Positions 7,791-15,474 are shown, numbered from the stretch's first letter. The stretch is 25,042 nucleotides of DNA from Ignavibacteria bacterium (GCA_016720835.1 JADKJW010000026.1:1-25042), one strand, 5' to 3'. A program made the numbers and translations. The notes: generated from the letters alone by a model not told the origin.

Positions 7791-9128
7791 ATGAGAGCGA
7801 CACTCCGGGCAAGACCGTCCCCACGATTCGCGAACACCATCCTCGACAGCATTGCCGATGGCGTGTTCACCGTGGATACGGCGATGCGTATCACATCGTT
7901 CAACAGGGCGGCGGAACGCATCACCGGCGTGTTGCGCGACAGCGCCGTCGGGCAGTACTGCTTCGAGGTGCTGCGCGCGAACATCTGCGAACAGACCTGC
8001 GCCCTGAGATGCTCGTTCGAGACCGGCGGGGAAACCATCGGGAAGCAGGTGAACATCCTTCGCGCCGACGGCAGGGAGATCCCGATAAGCATCAGCACCG
8101 CCGTGCTGCACGACGAGGCAGGCGCCATCGTCGGGGGTGTGGAGTCCTTCCGCGATCTTTCCGTGATTGAAGAACTTCGGAAGGAAATTGCCGGAAGGTA
8201 CACGTTTCAGGACATCGTGTCGAAAAATCATGCAATCGGAAAACTGTTCGATATCATGCCCTATGTCGCCGAGAGCGAAAGCTCCGTGCTGCTGCAAGGC
8301 CCCAGCGGTTCTGGGAAGGAACTCTTCGCCCGGGCGATACACAATTTGAGTCCGCGCGCGCAGGGCCCCTTCGTCGCCGTGAATTGCGGCGCGCTTCCCG
8401 ACGCGCTGCTTGAATCGGAATTGTTCGGGTACGTGCAGGGCGCGTTCACCGACGCGCGCAAGGACAAACCCGGACGTTTCGCGCTCGCGGAGGGCGGGAG
8501 CCTTTTTCTCGATGAAGTGGACAGCCTCCCGCGCGCGACGCAGGTGAAACTGCTGCGCGTCCTGCAGGAGCGTGAATACACGCCGCTTGGCGCATCACGG
8601 GCCGTGAAGACGAGCGTCCGCGTGATCGCCGCCTCGAAAGAGGATCTGGCAACGCTCGTGGAGTCCGGCTCGTTCCGCGACGACCTGTATTTCAGGCTGA
8701 ATGTGGTGAAACTGACCTTGCCCCCGTTGAGCGCGAGGCGCGACGATATCCCCCTCCTCGTTCACCGGTTCATTGAAACATTGAATCTCAGGATGGACCG
8801 CGGCATCACCGGAGTGTCCGAGGACGTCATGGAGTTGTTGATGCAGCATCCGTTCCCCGGCAATGTCCGCGAGCTGGAAAACATTCTGGAGCATGCCTTC
8901 ATCATGTGTCGCGGCGAGGTCATCGGCCTGCCGCATCTTCCCCCGGAAATCGTCCAGAGGAGGGCGACGATCGCTGTCGAACCGCTTTCGCCCTTCGATT
9001 CGCTTGAGCGACAGGCGATAGTCGACGCCATGGCTCGTCATGATGGCGTGAAGGTCCGGGTTGCACAGGCGCTGGGGATACATCGCAGCTCCCTCTGGCG
9101 GCTGATGAAGAAACACGGCCTCCGCTGA
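7791..9128 (+). CDS. Sigma54-dependent activator: PAS, AAA+, Fis-type HTH
   Basis: The 445-residue protein starts with a PAS domain (FANTILDSIADGVFTVD to about residue 125). The PAS domain includes a cysteine cluster, YCFEVLRANICEQTCALRC. Cys-bearing PAS domains of this type occur in other sigma54 activators, where redox or metal sensing is suspected. The AAA+ domain follows: Walker A GPSGSGKE at residue 170, the sigma54-contact loop GAFTDA at 217-222 (usual form GAFTGA), Walker B SLFLDEVD, and FRDDLYFRLNV. The C-terminal helix-turn-helix reads VRVAQALGIHRSSLWRLMKK. There is no receiver domain, so the signal is probably sensed directly. An alternative N-terminus (MADESDTPGKTVPTIRE, ATG 7784, shifted frame) exists if an indel lies near 7830. 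Candidate sigma54 promoters follow at 9248 and 12242. Confidence 0.92.
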   Translation: MRATLRARPSPRFANTILDSIADGVFTVDTAMRITSFNRAAERITGVLRDSAVGQYCFEVLRANICEQTCALRCSFETGGETIGKQVNILRADGREIPISISTAVLHDEAGAIVGGVESFRDLSVIEELRKEIAGRYTFQDIVSKNHAIGKLFDIMPYVAESESSVLLQGPSGSGKELFARAIHNLSPRAQGPFVAVNCGALPDALLESELFGYVQGAFTDARKDKPGRFALAEGGSLFLDEVDSLPRATQVKLLRVLQEREYTPLGASRAVKTSVRVIAASKEDLATLVESGSFRDDLYFRLNVVKLTLPPLSARRDDIPLLVHRFIETLNLRMDRGITGVSEDVMELLMQHPFPGNVRELENILEHAFIMCRGEVIGLPHLPPEIVQRRATIAVEPLSPFDSLERQAIVDAMARHDGVKVRVAQALGIHRSSLWRLMKKHGLR

Positions 9129-9149
9129 CCCAGGCTACGTCACGTTCAT

Positions 9150-9185
9150 GAGACGGTTGCATCGGCAGCGTCTCGAATATGCAAC
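9150..9185. promoter_or_regulatory. Interleaved inverted repeats, possible activator site
   Basis: GAGACG (9150-9155) pairs with CGTCTC (9169-9174), and GTTGCAT (9156-9162) pairs with ATGCAAC (9179-9185). The two dyads overlap and start 22 bases after the activator gene, ending about 60 bases before the sigma54 element at 9248. That is a normal place for an upstream activating sequence. No T-run follows, which argues against a terminator. Confidence 0.4.
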
Positions 9186-9247
9186 GCACGCGCGCGCAGT
9201 GCCCTCCCTTTGTATCCAATAGGCGCTGCAGAGCGGGGTTTCCACTC

Positions 9248-9263
9248 TGGCGTGATCATTGCA
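9248..9263 (+). promoter_or_regulatory. Candidate sigma54 (-24/-12) promoter
   Basis: TGGCGTGATCATTGCA matches the consensus TGGCACG-N4-TTGCA at 10 of 12 defined positions, with the obligatory GG-N10-GC spacing. Transcription would begin near 9274, just before the first gene of the NifX-like/peroxiredoxin/PLP-enzyme operon. The gene immediately upstream encodes a sigma54 activator. Confidence 0.7.
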
Positions 9264-9291
9264 AAAGGTTCTTCCAATGGAAGCACCTTCA

Positions 9292-9600
9292 ATGATCACT
9301 CTGGCGATATCCACCTTCGGGAATCGCGTCTCCGCCCGACTTGACTGCGCTGAGAGCATTCTGCTGGTCATTATCAGGGATGGCGTGGTCGCCTCGCGCA
9401 CGCCGATGAACCTGCTTCCTCACGGGAAGCGACAGATACTGGAGCGTCTCGGCGTCGATGTGCTGATTTGCGGAGGCCTTACTCGGAAATGTGTCAGCGT
9501 AGCCCGGGGATCGCGCATCAGGGTCATTCCCTGGGTTCAAGGCGACGTCGAAGACGTGCTGGCGCACTTCATGCAACACGAACTCACTCCCACTTCATAA
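9292..9600 (+). CDS. NifX/NafY-like predicted Fe-Mo-cluster-binding protein
   Basis: The 102-residue protein belongs to the small dinitrogenase iron-molybdenum cofactor (COG1433-like) family. Its text ITLAISTFGNRVSARLDCAE, LGVDVLICGGLTRKC and IRVIPWVQGDVEDVLAHFM follows the family pattern, including the conserved IPWV-x-GDV. Members bind metal-sulfur clusters, but most are not tied to nitrogen fixation. I chose ATG 9292 because the sequence before it overlaps the sigma54 element; ATG 9277 is also possible. It is the first gene of the operon, 15 bases ahead of the peroxiredoxin. Three cysteines (LDCAE, LICGG, RKCVS) are candidate ligands. Confidence 0.8.
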   Translation: MITLAISTFGNRVSARLDCAESILLVIIRDGVVASRTPMNLLPHGKRQILERLGVDVLICGGLTRKCVSVARGSRIRVIPWVQGDVEDVLAHFMQHELTPTS

Positions 9601-9615
9601 CAGGAAATTCAAATC

Positions 9616-10331
9616 ATGGAAACGAACACCGACACTCGCGGCGCATCCATGCCCCGCATCGGCGACACCGCGCCCGCATTCAACGCCGTCACCACGCAAG
9701 GTCCCATCGACTTCCCCGCGCAGTATGCGGGCTCGTGGGTGATTCTCTTCAGTCATCCCGCGGATTTCACTCCCGTCTGCACATCGGAGTTCATGACGTT
9801 CGCAACACTGGAACCCGAGTTTACCAGACTGAACTGCAAGCTCGTCGGATTGTCGGTCGACGGCCTGTACAGTCATATCGCCTGGCTTCGCACGATCAAG
9901 GAGAAGATCGAATACAAGGGCATGAAGGATGTGGAGGTCACCTTTCCGCTGATCGAGGACATCACGATGGACGTGGCAAAAAATACGGGATGATACAACC
10001 GAGCGAGAGTTCCACCAAGGCGGTTCGCGCTGTCTTTGTGATTGATCCGAAGGGAATTATCCGGGCAATCATCTATTATCCGCTCAGTCTGGGCCGGAAT
10101 TTCGATGAATTGCTCCGCGTCCTGATGGCCCTGCAAACGGCGGATGCCTTCTCCGTCGCGACACCGGCTGATTGGCGCCCGGGCGACGACGTCATCGTCC
10201 CGACCGCGGGCTCCTGCGGCGTCGCGAAGGAGCGCATGGAAAGCACGGATGCGGATGTGACCTGCCACGACTGGTTCTTCTGCACCAGGCGCATCGAGAA
10301 GGAGCGCGTGCTGAAGACGATACAACAGTGA
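9616..10331 (+). CDS. Peroxiredoxin of the Prx6/archaeal type, one homopolymer frameshift
   Basis: This is an AhpC/TSA peroxiredoxin that reduces peroxides in the cytoplasm. The peroxidatic cysteine is Cys55 in HPADFTPVCTSEF. The long C-terminal arm reads GSCGVAKERM and VTCHDWFFCTRRIE, with candidate resolving cysteines, as in archaeal-type enzymes of 220-240 residues. The frame breaks at about 9977 in a run of six As (GCAAAAAATAC). One more A restores VAKKYGMIQPSESSTKAVRA and VFVIDPKGIIRAI to the stop at 10331. The corrected length is about 239 residues. It follows the NifX-like gene by 15 bases with AGGAAA as ribosome site, so it is probably co-transcribed from the sigma54 promoter. Confidence 0.88.
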
Positions 10332-10397
10332 TGACGGCACCGCAAAACACCAACGGACTATCACCGATTTCACGCACTCTCACACCATCGCACCAGA

Positions 10398-11615
10398 ATG
10401 AACACTGATACACACACCCATCCCATGCGCAAGGCGACGAAGGCCATTCACGAAGGAAAACTCGAGTGCATGGATTTCGGCCAGGTCTCCGTGCCCATCT
10501 TCCAATCCTCCACATTCTCCTTTCCCACCGCGGAGGAAGGCGCTGCGCGTTTTGCGGGCACGCAGGAAGGCTACATCTATACGCGGCTCGGAAATCCGAC
10601 GATCGACGCGCTGGAACGAAGTGTCGCCGCCCAGGAGAACGGGTACAGGGGCCTCGCGACCGCCTCCGGAATGGCAGCCATCACCACGGTATACGCGGCG
10701 TTTCTGGGCAAGGACACCCATATCGTCAGTACCGATTGTGTGTATGGCCCTTCCCGCACGGCTCTTGAGACGATCTTTCGCCGCTTCGGCGTGGAGGCCA
10801 CTTTTGTCGACTCCTCCGACGCGCGCAACATCGAACGCGCCATTCGACCAGACACCGCACTCGTCTTCATCGAGACGCCGGCAAATCCGACCATGCGTAT
10901 TACGGATATCGCCGCCGCCGCAACAATCGCGCGCCTCCACGGCATTCCCCTCGCGGTGGACAACACCTTCGCAAGTCCCTATCTTCAGCGGCCGATCGAA
11001 CACGGCGCCGACATCGTCATCCACAGCCTCACGAAGTACATCAACGGGCACAGCGATGTTGTCGGTGGAATGATTGTGACAAAGGACGAAGCACTGTACG
11101 CAAGAATCAAACCGGTGCTCAATCATCTGGGCGGTACGATGGACCCGCATCAGGCGTGGCTGGTGCTGCGCGGGGTCCAGACACTGCCGCTGCGCATGGA
11201 AAAGAGCCAGGAGAACGCCGCTCGCATGGCGGCATTTCTCAAACAGCACCCGATGGTCACGTGGCTCAACTTTCCCGGATTACCCGAGCATCCGCAGTAC
11301 GATATCGCAAAACGCCAGATGGACGGTTTCGGAGCCATGATCGCGTTCGGCGTGCGGGGCGGGCTTGACGGAGGAAGAACCGTGATGAACAACGTGCGGT
11401 TGTTCACCCTCGCCGTTTCGCTCGGCGGAGTGGAATCGCTGATCGAACATCCCGCTTCGATGACCCATGCAGGCATGCCTGGAACCGCTCGAGTGGAAGC
11501 CGGCATCATGGATGAACTCGTCCGGATATCACTCGGGTGCGAGGACATCGACGATTTGCTGGAGGATCTGGATCAGGCGCTCAACGCCATCCGGACGGAC
11601 GGCGGAGATGCGTGA
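10398..11615 (+). CDS. Cys/Met-metabolism PLP-dependent enzyme (gamma-lyase-like)
   Basis: The protein has 405 residues and an intact frame. Family signatures are YTRLGNPTIDALE, ATASGMAAI, STDCVYGPSRTALETIF, FIETPANPTMRI and AVDNTFASPYLQRP. The PLP lysine is Lys213 in HSLTKYINGHSDVVGG. Enzymes of this fold include cystathionine gamma-lyase, methionine gamma-lyase and O-acetylhomoserine sulfhydrylase, and sequence alone does not separate them safely. A lyase releasing sulfide, thiol or persulfide from sulfur amino acids suits the neighbours. The start at 10398 could instead be the Met at 10425. It is the third gene of the presumed sigma54 operon, 66 bases after the peroxiredoxin. Confidence 0.88.
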   Translation: MNTDTHTHPMRKATKAIHEGKLECMDFGQVSVPIFQSSTFSFPTAEEGAARFAGTQEGYIYTRLGNPTIDALERSVAAQENGYRGLATASGMAAITTVYAAFLGKDTHIVSTDCVYGPSRTALETIFRRFGVEATFVDSSDARNIERAIRPDTALVFIETPANPTMRITDIAAAATIARLHGIPLAVDNTFASPYLQRPIEHGADIVIHSLTKYINGHSDVVGGMIVTKDEALYARIKPVLNHLGGTMDPHQAWLVLRGVQTLPLRMEKSQENAARMAAFLKQHPMVTWLNFPGLPEHPQYDIAKRQMDGFGAMIAFGVRGGLDGGRTVMNNVRLFTLAVSLGGVESLIEHPASMTHAGMPGTARVEAGIMDELVRISLGCEDIDDLLEDLDQALNAIRTDGGDA

Positions 11616-11673
11616 GACGGAAGCAACGACTGTCAGTTTTGTTGAACACTTCTACATGAACGAGGAAATACCA

Positions 11674-12126
11674 ATGAAAATCGCAGCAGTATCAGAAGAT
11701 GGAAGCACCATCAGCCGTCACTTCGGACGCGCGCCGTACTACGTCGTCGTCACCGTCGAAAACGGGCTCATCACGGCGAAGGAAACACGCGACAAGCTCG
11801 GACATGCGCAATTCGCGTCCGGCGAGCACGAGCACGGCGAACACGGGCACGGCGAACACGGAGGTGGAGGACACGGGCACGGACATGGAGCCGGCGGGGG
11901 GCAGGGTCACGGCTTCGGAGCGGAATCGCATTCACGGCACCACATGATGGCAGCGGCCATCGACGACTGCGAAGCATTGCTCGCACGCGGCATGGGAGCG
12001 GGAGCGTATCAGAGTCTGCAGTCCCTGAACATTCAGCCGAAAATCACCGACATCGCAAACATCGAGGACGCGGTCCGCGCCTATGTGGATGGCACCCTCG
12101 TCGACCATATCGAACGTCTGCATTAA
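11674..12126 (+). CDS. NifX-like protein with His/Gly-rich insertion
   Basis: The 150-residue protein has the NifX/NifB-C-terminal-like fold split by a metal-binding insert. The N-terminal half reads MKIAAVSEDGSTISRHFGRA (HFGRA is the usual family motif) and YYVVVTVENG. Residues 44-90 carry about 13 histidines in HEHGEHGHGEHG and GHGHGHGAGGG blocks. The C-terminal half (MAAAIDDCEALLARGMGAGA) resumes the fold. A family member with such an insert could bind nickel, zinc, copper or another soft metal as well as, or instead of, an Fe-S-type cluster; this is inference. AGGA at 11663 supports the start. It is the last gene of the operon, 58 bases after the PLP enzyme. Confidence 0.85.
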   Translation: MKIAAVSEDGSTISRHFGRAPYYVVVTVENGLITAKETRDKLGHAQFASGEHEHGEHGHGEHGGGGHGHGHGAGGGQGHGFGAESHSRHHMMAAAIDDCEALLARGMGAGAYQSLQSLNIQPKITDIANIEDAVRAYVDGTLVDHIERLH

Positions 12127-12180
12127 TCGATCCCGCCTTCCGATCGGCATTCGCGGCTTCGCGTAATACTGCACAACAAT

Positions 12181-12229
12181 TGCCCGGCGGTCATCGAAGG
12201 ATGTATACTTTCCCGATGCACGCCGGGCA
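12181..12229. promoter_or_regulatory. 49-base palindrome upstream of a sigma54-like element
   Basis: TGCCCGGCG (12181-12189) pairs with CGCCGGGCA (12221-12229), and inner CATCG (12192-12196) pairs with CGATG (12215-12219), leaving a 18-base centre. It may terminate the preceding operon, though no T-run follows. It may also be an activator site, since it ends 13 bases before the -24 element at 12242. Confidence 0.5.
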
Positions 12230-12241
12230 CTTGAGATAGTC

Positions 12242-12257
12242 TGGCATCAAACGTGCT
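12242..12257 (+). promoter_or_regulatory. Second candidate sigma54 promoter
   Basis: TGGCATCAAACGTGCT has TGGCAY at -24, TGC at -12 and the exact GG-N10-GC spacing. It is weaker than the 9248 site because the -12 box starts GT. Transcription would begin near 12268, about 115 bases before the multihaem cytochrome gene. Confidence 0.5.
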
Positions 12258-12267
12258 ATTATCAACT

Positions 12268-12302
12268 GATGGCGATGCAATCGTTTAGTGATATACGCCA
12301 TC
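12268..12302 (+). promoter_or_regulatory. Stem-loop at the predicted 5' end of the cytochrome transcript
   Basis: GATGGCG (12268-12274) pairs with CGCCATC (12296-12302) across 21 bases. If the sigma54 start is right, this would fold at the very 5' end of the messenger and could protect it or serve as an operator. Only the dyad itself is visible. Confidence 0.3.
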
Positions 12303-12382
12303 CGGAGACCGAATCGCCACATTGTCCGTCCCCCCTGTGACAAAACATCCCGATTCATTCCCATAACCAAGAGACTGCACCT

Positions 12383-13702
12383 ATGAAACGCACATCATCC
12401 CTCATGCTGGCCGGAGTGTTGCTTCTCCTGCTCGCCTCCTGCACGAAGAAGGAAGACCCGGTGACGCCGCCGCCTCCCGCCGTTTCGATGACCTGCATCG
12501 GCTGCCACGGCAACGAGGCGACGCTCAAGGCCGTCGCCGATCCGAATCCGCCGTCCGATCCCGGCGAAGGCGGCTGCGGCGGAACCCTGCCGGAAATGGA
12601 AGCTGGCAGAAAGTGTATGTCGGCGGCCCCAACGGCCAGAAATTCCTTGCCTCCACGCACGGCAAGCTGAAATGCGTGGACTGTCACGGCGGCGTGGAAC
12701 CGGCCGTCGACAAGAAAGCCGCGCACACGGGCACCTTCGTCGGCGCGCCGTCGAAGGACGCGCAGAAATACTGCGGCACCTGCCATGCGGCCATCGCGGC
12801 GACGGACCAAGACCAACATCCACGTCCGGCTCCGGCCAGAAGCACATGGTCGCTGCGCGGCGGCTCCGGACTACGACCTCTTCCCCACGGACCTGAAGAA
12901 GGGCTACGACACCTACTGCGGCAAGTGCCACGCCTCCTGCGGCGAATGCCACGTGCAGCGCCCGAAGCAGGCCGGCGGCGGCTTCCTTTCCGCGCACAAT
13001 TTCGAAAGCGCCCGACATGCGCCTCAACTGCACCGCCTGCCACTCCGCGCGCGTTGCCAACGCGTACTTCGGCGAGGCCTTCGGCACGCGTCCGGATGTC
13101 CATTACACCGCGCTTCCCGGCGGCGCTTGCACCAACTGCCACAGCGGCAAGGAAATGCATGGAGACGGCACGTGTACACGAACCGGTACCAGGTCAAGGA
13201 CCTGCCGCAGTGCGTCGACTGCCACGCCGCCAAGTCGAAGTCCAACAGCTTCCATACGCTGCACTGGGACAACCTCAGCTGCTACACCTGCCACTCGCAG
13301 ACCTACCAGAACTGCGGCAGCTGCCACGGAGCGCGGAAGGCGTGCGCAACGGACCCTACTTCGCCTTCAAGATCGGCATGAACGCGATGCCGCAGACTAA
13401 GGCCTACAAGTTCGCCGTGGTGCGCAACGCGCCCTTCGCACCGGACACCGGACAAGTTCGGCGTGCCGACCATGAGCAACTTCGCCGCCGCCCCCACGTT
13501 CAAGCTCGCCTCGCCGCACAACATCCAGCGCTGGACCGAGCGCACGAAGACCGAGGCCGGCAAGCCCTGCTACGACGCCTGCCACATCATCGACGGACGC
13601 AACAAGCAGTGGTTCCTCTTCCAGAGCGACCTGCAGCCGTTTGAAGTGGTCGCCAACCAGAGCGTGATCGTCGACGGCAAGCTCCCCGCGAGCTGGAAAT
13701 AA
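12383..13702 (+). CDS. Multihaem c-type cytochrome lipoprotein, five or more frameshifts
   Basis: The signal MKRTSSLMLAGVLLLLLASC is followed by TKKED and a PVTPPPP tether. Reading across shifting frames gives ten CXXCH motifs: CIGCH, CVDCH, CGTCH, CGKCH, CGECH, CTACH, CTNCH, CVDCH, CYTCH and CGSCH. An eleventh site, CYDACH, has three residues between the cysteines. The end, QSVIVDGKLPASWK, is followed by TAA. The corrected length is about 440 residues. Breaks lie near 12600, 12815, 13005, 13170, 13330 and 13450. Known multihaem lipoproteins of this size pass electrons across or outside the outer membrane; a role in respiration or extracellular electron transfer is inferred. The KKED after the lipid cysteine resembles the Bacteroidota surface-export signal. 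The rhodanese lipoprotein follows 54 bases later. Confidence 0.82.
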
Positions 13703-13756
13703 ATGAACTTCATCGCACATCCCTCCACTCCCACATCACCCGTTTCGGAGCACATC

Positions 13757-14752
13757 ATGATTCGCAATGCGAGATTCCTCACACTCCTGATTCCCGTCCT
13801 CCTGTTCGTGAGCAGCTGCTCGAACGACGACACTCCCGTCACGCCGCCCGTCGTCGTCAATGAAGCCGAACTCGTCGTACAGGCGCTCGAAGGGACGACC
13901 GGCGGCTACCTCAACACCGATTATCCGGCCCTCGTGACCGCCCAGATGGTGTACGAGGACATCAACGGCGCGAAGAAGTTCTACCTCGTCGACGTGCGCG
14001 CCAAGGTCGATTACGACAAGGGCCACGTGGCCGGCGCCGTGAACGTGCTGATCGCCGACATCCTCACGCACATGAAGACCGTGAATCTCACCGCGTACGA
14101 CAAGGTCGTAGTGATTTGCTACACCGGCCAGTCCGCGGCCTTCACCACGTCCATCCTGCGCATGTCGGGATACAACACCGCCTTCTCGATGAAGTTCGGC
14201 ATGTCGTCCTGGCACGCGGATTTCGACAGGCTCACCACGCAGTGCTCGAGCCAGTACGCAAGCACCTTCGTCGACACGCCGACCGCGATGGCCGCCGTGG
14301 GTTCGCTCCCGACGCTCAGCACCGGCAAGACCAGCGGCGCCGACATTCTGAAAGTGCGCATCGACTCCGTCCTCGCGGGCGGATACGCGAAGAGCTCGAT
14401 TTCCATCGCGCAGGTGATGCCCGATCCGACGCAGTTCTACATCATCAATTACTGGCCGCTTGCCGATTATACCACGCTCAAGCACATCCCGGGCGCCATC
14501 CAGTACACGCCGAAGGCCGATCTCAAGCTCGCGAAATTCCTCAAGACGCTGCCGACGAACAAGACCATCGTGGTGTACTGCTATTCGGGACAGACCAGCG
14601 CGAACGTCGCCGCCATCCTCCGCGTCATGGGCTACGACGCGAAGAGTCTCGGTCTCGGCACGCAGGGCATGAACTGGCAGGTCATGAAGGACGCCAAGAA
14701 AACCGCCTACGACGCCACCGTCGATTGCATGAATTTCCCGTACGTCAAGTAA
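13757..14752 (+). CDS. Tandem rhodanese lipoprotein
   Basis: The 331-residue lipoprotein has the lipobox LLFVSSC followed by SNDD and a PVTPP tether like that of the preceding cytochrome. Two rhodanese domains follow. The first has LVDVRAKVDYDKGHVAGAVN and the active loop VICYTGQSAAF. The second has HIPGAIQYTP and VVYCYSGQTSANV. Both keep the catalytic cysteine, unlike the domain fused to YeeE/YedE. The rhodanese family transfers sulfane sulfur; outside the cytoplasm such proteins may act on thiosulfate, polysulfide or tetrathionate-derived sulfur. Pairing with a multihaem cytochrome lipoprotein recalls extracellular-electron-transfer loci of Geobacter that also include rhodanese-like lipoproteins, but homology was not tested. 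The frame is intact, and a strong terminator follows. Confidence 0.88.
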   Translation: MIRNARFLTLLIPVLLFVSSCSNDDTPVTPPVVVNEAELVVQALEGTTGGYLNTDYPALVTAQMVYEDINGAKKFYLVDVRAKVDYDKGHVAGAVNVLIADILTHMKTVNLTAYDKVVVICYTGQSAAFTTSILRMSGYNTAFSMKFGMSSWHADFDRLTTQCSSQYASTFVDTPTAMAAVGSLPTLSTGKTSGADILKVRIDSVLAGGYAKSSISIAQVMPDPTQFYIINYWPLADYTTLKHIPGAIQYTPKADLKLAKFLKTLPTNKTIVVYCYSGQTSANVAAILRVMGYDAKSLGLGTQGMNWQVMKDAKKTAYDATVDCMNFPYVK

Positions 14753-14774
14753 GCTCCCGTTCTCCCCTTCTGGG

Positions 14775-14807
14775 AAATGCCGCTCCGCACGCGCGGGGCG
14801 GCATTTT
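14775..14807 (+). terminator. Intrinsic terminator after the rhodanese gene
   Basis: AAATGCCGCTCCGC pairs with GCGGGGCGGCATTT around a four-base loop (ACGC), with one mismatch in 14 pairs, and ends in TTTT. It lies 23 bases after the stop. With A-rich and T-rich flanks it can also serve the convergent methyltransferase gene. Confidence 0.85.
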
Positions 14808-14912
14808 CGAACCGCGGATCGGCCGCTATGAACGCGGGAAGTCCTGTCGGGGATGAATGTCGAAAATCAAGCAAGCCTGCGGAACGGAACCGTTCAGCGC
14901 GCTGATATCATC

Positions 14913-15474
14913 TTATCGATGCGCTCCGCCGTGTTCCGTGATCCCGAGCCGGAAATATTCCATATGCCCAGCGTAATCCATTCAATCCGCGAAAATCCGA
15001 CCGCCGAGGGCGAGGAGGATATCGTCCGGCTCCGCAGGCGGTGATGCTGCGGCGGTCCCTTGTCCTCCTTGCACGGCCACTCCAGAATCGCCACGCGGAC
15101 GCGGGCGCAGCGCCTCGGCTTCCGCGAGCGCGTGCAGGAGATCATCGGCCTCGTGCAGCACGTGCCCGAGAAAGACGAGGTCGAACGACGCGTCCTCGAA
15201 GGGCAGTTCCTCGAACGCTCCCCGGACGAAATCGCCGTCGGGGACGAATCCCGCGCGGCGGCGAGCATCTCCGGATTCGTGTCACTCCCGTCACCGCGAG
15301 TCCCCTGCCCGCGAACGCTTCGGCAAAGAGCCCGCTTCCGGTGCCGATATCCATCACGTTTCCGGCCGATACGCCCTCGAGGGTGAGTGCGGTGACGCGT
15401 TCGATTTCGAGCAACGCGATCCGCTCCGGGGGCCGGAGCCGCTCGATCGCCGCGGAATATCGCCGTTCATGCAT
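14913..15474 (-). CDS. Class I SAM-dependent methyltransferase, frameshifted
   Basis: The start at 15474 gives MHERRYSAAIERLRPPERIA and then the SAM-binding motif I, GNVMDIGTGSGLFAEAF, with motif-II text GLAVTGV followed by MLAAAR. The frame then shifts several times. DASFDLVFLGHVLHEADDLL, VAILEWPCKED, AVGFSRIEWITLG and GHMEYFRLGITEHGGAHR are recognisable in different frames and together complete a methyltransferase of about 187 residues. The substrate is unknown; small-molecule methyltransferases of the UbiE/arsenite type look similar. It is read opposite to its neighbours, sharing the terminator region at 14775-14807 and a 131-base divergent spacer with the kinase gene. Confidence 0.72.

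Noticed and set aside
9121..9257. tRNA or small RNA between the activator and the NifX-like gene
   Set aside because: No cloverleaf or CCA end; the dyads are better explained as protein-binding sites.
9960..10000. Programmed ribosomal frameshift in the peroxiredoxin gene
   Set aside because: The A-run could suggest slippage, but there is no benefit to a truncated product lacking the C-terminal arm, and the same kind of break occurs in many unrelated genes here; a homopolymer read error is simpler.
9292..12126. Nitrogen-fixation gene cluster
   Set aside because: Two NifX-like proteins occur, but there is no nifHDK, nifB radical-SAM domain, nifE or nifN. This small family is widespread outside nitrogen fixation.
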